Below are positions 61,001 to 64,000 of a DNA stretch of 64,000 nucleotides, piece by piece. Position numbers and translations under genes: made by a program. The stretch comes from Paralvinella palmiformis (taxonomy: Eukaryota > Annelida > Polychaeta > Terebellida > Alvinellidae): the NCBI GenBank assembly GCA_025642065.1, contig JAODUP010000584.1, positions 124,001-188,000 on the forward strand, read 5' to 3'. The stretch's first letter is position 1; each line of letters begins with the position of its first letter. The notes below the pieces were generated by a model. That model ran no database searches, was not told the origin of the DNA, and saw only the letters and a program-made list of their open reading frames with translations.

Positions 61001-61148
61001 AGAGTAACATTAGTCGTTTAACCGTAAAGAAATTTTTTCCTTTAGCTACTCAGTTTTATTTCTGACCGAGATATTTGTTTCGTTACAGGAACCACCCCCA
61101 CCGTCCTATGATGCTGCCATCCAGGGCCAACAGATTCATATATTATAG
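41037..61148 (+). CDS. CUB-like/LDLa type I membrane receptor with PPxY tail and alternative transmembrane exons
   Basis: Exons: 41037-41100, 41853-42109, 43961-44159, 44508-44537, 44960-45157, 48884-49078, 49816-49884, 50240-50506, 50910-50999, 51518-51583, 52537-52656, one of three transmembrane exons (54702-54821, 54875-55006 or 56599-56733), 60232-60491, 61089-61148. The products would be 664, 668 or 669 residues. The order is signal peptide (1-19), two CUB-like regions (about 22-335), LDLa modules (about 340-518), transmembrane helix and Cys-rich juxtamembrane, then a tail of about 105 residues with two PPSY motifs (PPxY, ligands of Nedd4/Itch WW domains). Similar parts occur in LRP3/LRP12, NETO and LDLRAD3/4 proteins; I cannot assign orthology. 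Likely a cell-surface endocytic or co-receptor whose turnover may depend on ubiquitin ligases. Less certain points are the exon 2 boundaries and the exon 7 donor. Confidence 0.85.
41853..42109 (+). CDS. Receptor exon 2: first CUB-like region
   Basis: Encodes GVIQSAGFPHKCC, VVAAQLKAYIHLVFTDLDLP and SCIFDYMY, resembling CUB beta strands and the C-x-DY segment. An alternative start at 41,814 stays in frame. The donor GTGGGT at 42,110 was chosen over 42,065 because it keeps the Cys and DY motif; both end in phase 0. Confidence 0.65.
42110..43960 (+). other. Receptor intron 2
   Basis: Mostly unremarkable AT-rich sequence with a G run at about 42,130 and a LINE fragment at 43,085-43,370 (separate entry). 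No further exon was found. Confidence 0.5.
43085..43370 (+). mobile_element. LINE ORF2 C-terminal fragment
   Basis: Same family as 23,645-23,886. Contains GTAPLYLSDQI and a Trp-Asn-Lys-Leu-Pro segment (APIQWNKLPN), with stops. Confidence 0.6.
43961..44159 (+). CDS. Receptor exon 3: rest of first CUB-like region
   Basis: Begins IYKAADELPQNLF (CUB 'IYDG' position) and ends SGFRASYIVKK, the usual final CUB strand. Acceptor TTTATGTCAG, donor GTAACG in phase 1. Confidence 0.8.
44508..44537 (+). CDS. Receptor exon 4: 30-nt microexon
   Basis: Encodes EVPYYKMTS between GT-AG sites, phase 1-1. It could be skipped without frame change, so inclusion may be optional. Confidence 0.65.
44960..45157 (+). 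CDS. Receptor exon 5: second CUB-like region, first half
   Basis: Encodes LCPPIASVLEGSI, KWLDCVWHVKTPDG and FRTYIRITDAML, with the Cys and Trp pattern of a CUB core. 198 nt, phase 1-1. Confidence 0.8.
45800..46165. repeat. 54-bp minisatellite (with 50-bp variants)
   Basis: Repeated unit starting ATGGAGTACTATGGGCAGGA, about seven copies and decaying at the right. Because 54 is divisible by 3, the plus frame reads as MEYYGQEQIQYPKK repeats; flanking splice sites and other coding signs are lacking. Lies in receptor intron 5. Confidence 0.85.
46295..46560. repeat. Second copy of the interior of the 12.4-13.1 kb TIR element
   Basis: Shares CACTATTT.TGGC.GATGAAT, TTTTATTTTCCA.ACAAACACT and TGGACTCCCTATT with 12,880-13,080. 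Confidence 0.6.
46992..47241. repeat. 125-bp tandem duplication
   Basis: Copies 46,992-47,116 and 47,117-47,241 differ at about two positions. Recent duplication in receptor intron 5; no coding content seen. Confidence 0.95.
47839..48019 (+). mobile_element. SINE family A, plus-strand copy
   Basis: GGGTGCCTCCGTCGTCTAAT head, B-box region GTGCGAATCTTGGC, tail with (ATC)n. Sense to the receptor. Confidence 0.75.
48884..49078 (+). CDS. Receptor exon 6: second CUB-like region, second half
   Basis: Encodes QIEIHRGRMSTSPEMAKG, LRQPEEGFTGHHGFYIHVFM and SFIYGVIHYLST. 195 nt, phase 1-1. Confidence 0.8.
49150..49690 (+). mobile_element. L2/CR1-like LINE 3' end
   Basis: Plus-strand counterpart of 19,171-19,711, with LRSSSQMLLQMPVSQLK and a decayed [10 protein letters not shown], plus the shared 3' UTR (ATGGCATCTGGTAGTAACG). 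Directly follows receptor exon 6. Confidence 0.75.
49816..49884 (+). CDS. Receptor exon 7: linker with YCG
   Basis: Encodes KNLSYCGLWYKRNPDFFHK. The good donor GTGAAT at 49,875 leaves phase 0, which does not fit exon 8. The weaker GTCACT at 49,885 gives phase 1 and fits. Alternatively an unseen small exon follows. Confidence 0.6.
50240..50506 (+). CDS. Receptor exon 8: full LDLa module plus a half LDLa
   Basis: The first module has six Cys and the calcium-type end NCPDGADEQSC. After a Thr/Ser-rich linker comes a short module C-PSWLHD-C-GDGR-C-VLFEND-C, whose last Cys is completed by the next exon. Phase 1-1. Confidence 0.85.
50910..50999 (+). CDS. Receptor exon 9: half LDLa module
   Basis: Four-Cys unit C-SLSSKL-C-SDGQ-C-VFRFDT-C, with no acidic calcium-binding half. 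Phase 1-1, 90 nt. Confidence 0.85.
51255..51312. repeat. (AT)n microsatellite
   Basis: About 25 AT dinucleotides in receptor intron 9. Confidence 0.95.
51518..51583 (+). CDS. Receptor exon 10: half LDLa module
   Basis: C-AMFEKK-C-SDGS-C-VSSTDL-C; 66 nt, phase 1-1. Same layout as exon 9. Confidence 0.85.
51804..51970 (+). mobile_element. SINE family A, diverged plus-strand copy
   Basis: Head GGGGCACCCATG, B-box-like GAGTTCAAATATTGG, and body with AAGGGTGTTTCATCTTTTAC. Sense to the receptor. Confidence 0.6.
52537..52656 (+). CDS. Receptor exon 11: last LDLa module
   Basis: Complete module ending DDFNDCSDGTDELS plus a Cys split over the junction (T|GT), so the following exon must begin GT to keep the sixth Cys. 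Donor GTAAGT. Confidence 0.9.
52657..54701 (+). other. Receptor intron before the transmembrane cassette
   Basis: Contains the (CA)n tract at 52,763-52,833, an (AT)n tract at 54,640-54,671 and a C run at about 54,550. No additional exon with phase 1-1 ends was recognised. Confidence 0.45.
52763..52833. repeat. (CA)n microsatellite
   Basis: About 35 pure CA units in the intron immediately downstream of the last LDLa exon. Intronic CA repeats can influence splicing of nearby exons in other genes. Confidence 0.97.
54702..54821 (+). CDS. Alternative transmembrane exon A
   Basis: 120 nt, phase 1-1, begins GT (completes the LDLa Cys). Encodes the hydrophobic helix YYMLLIPFIVIMCTIGCY, followed by KCHMRTNQDEAGS. 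Acceptor TTTTCCAG, donor GTGTGC. Confidence 0.8.
54875..55006 (+). CDS. Alternative transmembrane exon B
   Basis: 132 nt, phase 1-1, begins GT. Encodes the helix LYGLFLIPVLISVCLCCFYC followed by CRKK and ends SPQP. Six Cys cluster at the cytosolic membrane edge, likely palmitoylation sites. It starts only 53 bp after exon A; donor GTGTGT. Confidence 0.8.
55026..55078 (+). promoter_or_regulatory. CU-rich tract downstream of exon B
   Basis: About 45 nt of nearly pure CT repeat starts 20 nt after the exon B donor and ends CCCCACCACAG. Such tracts bind polypyrimidine-tract proteins and can repress nearby exons. Regulatory role inferred only from position. Confidence 0.35.
56040..56598 (+). repeat. 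32-bp minisatellite ending at the exon C splice acceptor
   Basis: Unit like AGATACTCTCCAGTATGTCC plus TATTTACCACAC. It is degenerate at the left and nearly perfect from about 56,330. Each unit contains a pyrimidine-rich stretch ending ACAG, and the exon C acceptor (TTTACCATACAG) is itself the last unit. Because 32 is not a multiple of 3, all three frames stay open. Confidence 0.9.
56599..56733 (+). CDS. Alternative transmembrane exon C
   Basis: 135 nt, phase 1-1, begins GT. Encodes the helix LPHYLLIAMPFVVIVVCGST, then CYRCYVKKTAPDPQP. The end resembles exon B (PQP before the same donor GTGTGT), suggesting duplication. The open frame continues upstream into the minisatellite. Confidence 0.8.
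57117..57270 (-). mobile_element. SINE family A, diverged copy
   Basis: Minus-strand head GGCCCAGTTGG, B-box-like GGTTCAAACAC, and body ending at TATAGCCATTTTTTC. Antisense to the receptor. Confidence 0.55.
58041..58211 (-). mobile_element. SINE family A, well-preserved copy
   Basis: Minus strand begins GGGCGCCTCCTTGGTCTAAC, with B-box GTTCGAATCTCGGC. Antisense to the receptor, in the intron before the tail exon. Confidence 0.8.
59004..59195. mobile_element. 192-bp palindromic MITE
   Basis: Ends are GTAGTCGTCGACTTACAACC and its imperfect complement GGTCATAAGTCGACCACTAC, with internal repeats of CATAAGTCG. No coding capacity. Confidence 0.7.
59988..60077 (+). CDS. Weak candidate for a fourth transmembrane exon (D)
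   Basis: Strong acceptor (CTTTCTTTTCAG). 90 nt in phase 1-1 if the weak donor GTGTAG is used. It encodes LLLCGIEIACPLLPSFLPSF, then ICRISKLWRK. It starts TG rather than GT, so the last LDLa Cys would become Leu. Could be chance. Confidence 0.22.
60232..60491 (+). CDS. Receptor tail exon with first PPxY
   Basis: 260 nt joining any of exons A-C as an Asp codon. Encodes a Ser/Thr/Asn/Pro-rich cytoplasmic segment with PSAPPPSYEEVLS (PPSY). Ends phase 0. Confidence 0.9.
61089..61148 (+). CDS. Receptor last coding exon with second PPxY
   Basis: 20 codons including the TAG stop: EPPPPSYDAAIQGQQIHIL. A second PPSY motif; acceptor GTTACAG. Confidence 0.9.
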   Translation, partial: EPPPPSYDAAIQGQQIHIL

Positions 61149-61576
61149 CTCTGATGAGTCATAGTATTATGTGTGTGTGTTTGTGTGTGTGTTTGCATGC
61201 ATGCATGTGTGTGCGTCTGTGTGTTACCTATTTTGTATGTTCACAGAGTAACACAAAGCGATGACAGTGAGCTGTGCGAGAATTGTGCAAGTTATCACTT
61301 GTTCCTTACCTTGTTGTTACTTGTTATGGCTACTGCTGCTGATGTTGTTTGCATTATTGTTATCATTGCTGTTGTTATTGTTGTTGTTGTGGTGGTCGTT
61401 GTCATCTGGAGTGGCTGTCTTTTTCAACTCAGGTGTGCCACGCATATGAGATGTCGAAGGGGGGGGGGTAATTGTTTACTGTTTCGACACTTATATAAGG
61501 TCAGCGTGCATATAAAAGGTAAACATGTTCTTATGAACGTTGGCATGATTAATTTATCATGTTGATGTTTATCAGT

Positions 61577-61582
61577 AATAAA
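61577..61582 (+). terminator. Poly(A) signal for the receptor gene
   Basis: AATAAA about 430 nt after the stop codon; first clear hexamer in the 3' flank. Confidence 0.4.
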
Positions 61583-62810
61583 ACTGATGTTTATCACAGT
61601 AAAAACAATACTTTTTATCCATTTCTTTACTTTTTTATTCTTCATCAGTTTCTAACATAACATCATCATCATCATCATCATCAGGAATATCAAAACTAAG
61701 TCAAGCGATTCTTTTAATGTAAAAATAGCTGCCTAATAATTGTATTTTGGGGAGATAAAGTTATAGTGTGGTTATTCTCAAAACTTAAATGTTGATTGGG
61801 GATGCTTTTGTTCTGTAATTTGAACAGTTATATTTTACAGTTATCCTTTATTTAATTTAGAAAAATGCTACCTCCGGGTGTTATTTGAGTTCAGAGAGTT
61901 TGACACTCCGTGTAGTTATAGTGATCCTCATCGAAACTGTCTTCGGATAAGGCAACCAGAAAACGAAGATCGATTTATCAGTTGCAGTCTCTGCGATGGT
62001 GCTGTTTGTATGAAAGCACTAAATAGTTCACTGATGCTTGTGTGAAGTTGATGAATGCGATGTCATTCAGAATAAGATGTCCGTTTTAAGCAGGCACAGT
62101 TTTTGTATGATCGTCTTATCGCGTGTTTTAGCTGTGTTTATTCCCTCGTCTTGCACTTAAATATACGTAATTGGTTGCTAAAATTTGTATTCATCTCCTA
62201 TTTGCTCCGTTGTCAGTCTGACGATTTACTGAAATTGAAACCCTAGCTGCTATGTAGATTATTTTAATTATTTTGTCCCGTCAGGTTTTTGGTGCATCAG
62301 ACAGTTACAAATGTTGTTCCTCTCTTTATCTGATTCAAGGCGAGGCATGCTCATAAATTTATTAGGATTATGGAGATGCCGTTGTAATATAATTTCATTA
62401 AGTGATATTAAACAAAGTCAAGTATAAGCTTATTTATGGGATAATTAACATTTAAGTCAGTTAGAATTGTTATTTTTTGTGTGAACAAGTAGCTTCAAAT
62501 ATCAAGAGTAATGTAAACATCCCTTTTTGCCAATTCGTATTGCCTCTCTAGTTATGCTTTTGAATTATATAATGTATATTTCCTGTGACCTTAGATGTGT
62601 CTGTTACAGAATATCGGGTGTCCGGTTAAAAAATTGTTGTTTATCTTAGTGATGTGGCTGTATTATTAATACTGCTAAAAGCAAATAGGCTGGTTTATTC
62701 AAATTTCAAAATACTTAGGTTTTAAAAATATATTTTGGGTCAAAATTCTAGGCGATTCCATTTTTAAATAATGGCGAACCTGTCCGGTGTGATATCTCAC
62801 AATCACTACC
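61583..62810. other. 3' flank, nothing recognised
   Basis: AT-rich sequence beyond the receptor with a short (ATC)n run near 61,660; no gene, repeat family or RNA recognised. Confidence 0.45.
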
Positions 62811-62812
62811 CA

Positions 62813-62813
<1 letters not shown>

Positions 62814-62873
<60 letters not shown>
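62814..62873. repeat. (CA)n microsatellite
   Basis: About 30 pure CA units in the flank of the receptor gene. Confidence 0.97.
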
Positions 62874-62876
<3 letters not shown>

Positions 62877-63162
62877 TGTAATTGTTTATTCAGCAAACCA
62901 ATGATTGATTTAGAAATATTAACAAAATATCCATATCTGGTCATCATTTGGTGATTGAGCACACGGAGAGTGCATCACATTTAGTAAATCTACATTTATT
63001 TGTTATGCCGTCGTTTGTTTTCTTATTTTCATCATAACATCTACTGTGCTGTACTCCAGCCTAACAATGATATATTTGTATACTGTTTGTTATTTATGTC
63101 CTAGACAGTGTTTATCTATACACTCATATTTTATAATTATAGGATGTTTTTAACTAACTCCA

Positions 63163-63922
63163 GTACTGGTGTGAGCATCATGTACCGGTGTAAACATCAA
63201 GTACTGGTGTAGGTTTCAAGTACTGGTGTGGGCATCATGTACTGGTGTAGGCATCAAATGCTGGTGTAGGCATCATGTACTGGTGTAGGTATCAAGTACT
63301 GGTGTGGGCATCATGTGCTGGTGTAGGCATCCTATACTGGTGTAGGCATCATGTACTGGTGTAGGTATCAAGTACTGGTGTCGGCATCCCGTACTGGTGT
63401 GAGCATCATGTACCGGTGTAAACATCAAGTACTGGTGTAGGTTTCAAGTACTGGTGTGGGCATCATGTACTGGTGTAGGCATCAAATGCTGGTGTAGGCA
63501 TCATGTACTGGTGTAGGTATCAAGTACTGGTGTGGGCATCATGTGCTGGTGTAGGCATCCTATACTGGTGTAGGCATCATGTACTGGTGTAGGTATCAAG
63601 TACTGGTGTCGGCATCCCGTACTGGTGTGAGCATCATGTACCGGTGTAAACATCAAGTACTGGTGTAGGTTTCAAGTACTGGTGTGGGCATCATGTACTG
63701 GTGTAGGCATCAAATGCTGGTGTAGGCATCATGTACTGGTGTAGGTATCAAGTACTGGTGTGGGCATCCCGTACTGGTGTGGGCATCATGTACTGGTGTA
63801 GGCATCCTATACTGGTGTGGGCATCATGTACTGGTGTAGGTATCATGTACTGGTGTAGGTATCAAGCACTGGTGTGGGCATCATGTACTGGTGTGAGCAT
63901 AATGTACTGGTGTATGCATCAT
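63163..63922. repeat. 19-bp minisatellite, 40 units, with 12-unit higher-order repeat
   Basis: Consensus GTACTGGTGTAGGCATCAT. The array is exactly 760 bp. The variant series starting GTACTGGTGTGAGCATCAT, then GTACCGG, recurs at 63,163, 63,391 and 63,619, a period of 228 bp (12 units), so blocks of 12 were duplicated after variants arose. No biological coding role is likely. Confidence 0.97.
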
Positions 63923-63967
63923 GACATTTTCCATAATACTATGGCTGATGGTCTTATCTTTTATTAA

Positions 63968-64000
63968 GTTGTACTCCAATGGTGTAGTGGTTAAAAGACT
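63968..64000 (+). mobile_element. Start of a tRNA-like SINE or tRNA-derived repeat cut by the window edge
   Basis: The last bases (AATGGTGTAGTGGTTAAAAG) resemble a tRNA A-box region. Too little is visible to tell a SINE from a tRNA gene. Confidence 0.3.

Noticed and set aside
62699..62962. Cys-Val repeat frame on the minus strand
   Set aside because: Translation of the (CA)n tract.
63731..63967. Trp/Cys-rich repeat frame at the right end
   Set aside because: Translation of the 19-bp minisatellite; no splice signals or start context support it.
1..64000. CRISPR arrays, operons, prophage or other bacterial systems
   Set aside because: The window is intron-rich animal DNA; tandem repeats present have no spacer structure.

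Overview
This window is nuclear DNA from a metazoan. It is AT-rich, has short exons split by long introns with GT-AG junctions, and is full of decayed LINEs, tRNA-derived SINEs, MITEs and micro/minisatellites. The repeat flavour and gene content suggest a marine invertebrate, perhaps a mollusc, but nothing here fixes the species. All gene models were built by hand from splice signals, reading phase and remembered protein families; no alignment was run.

Layout. (1) 87-1984 (+): the 3' part of an unrecognised helical/coiled-coil protein, seven exons including two microexons of 35 and 32 nt, ending in a CaaX-like tetrapeptide CLIS. (2) 2.6-13.2 kb: a possible orphan first exon at 2632, then mostly transposon wreckage. 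This comprises an I-type LINE with endonuclease, RT and RNase H relics that is split by a second 5'-truncated LINE flanked by a target-site duplication, a minus-strand CR1-like LINE, and a TIR element. (3) 13,531-38,430 (-): a complete ORC2 (origin recognition complex subunit 2) gene of 13 coding exons, about 574 residues, with one extra base in exon 8. Its introns hold most of the SINE, MITE and LINE copies. (4) 38.5-41.0 kb: the intergenic region shared by two divergent genes. (5) 41,037-61,148 (+): a type I membrane receptor with signal peptide, two CUB-like regions, LDLa modules (some half-size), one transmembrane segment and a cytoplasmic tail with two PPxY motifs. (6) 61.2-64 kb: 3' flank with a (CA)n tract and a 19-bp minisatellite of 40 units arranged in a 12-unit higher-order repeat.

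The most notable observation is in the receptor. Between the last LDLa exon (ends 52,656) and the tail exon (starts 60,232) lie three different exons, each encoding a transmembrane helix and juxtamembrane segment and all with identical phase 1-1 boundaries. A fourth, weaker candidate is also present. Any one of them gives an open protein. The first two are separated by only 53 bp, and the third is preceded by a 32-bp minisatellite whose every unit resembles a 3' splice site. This looks like a mutually exclusive exon cassette that swaps the membrane anchor and the set of potentially palmitoylated cysteines.

ORC2 and the receptor are transcribed divergently. ORC2 would act in the nucleus in replication origin licensing and the receptor at the cell surface; nothing beyond the shared upstream region links them functionally.
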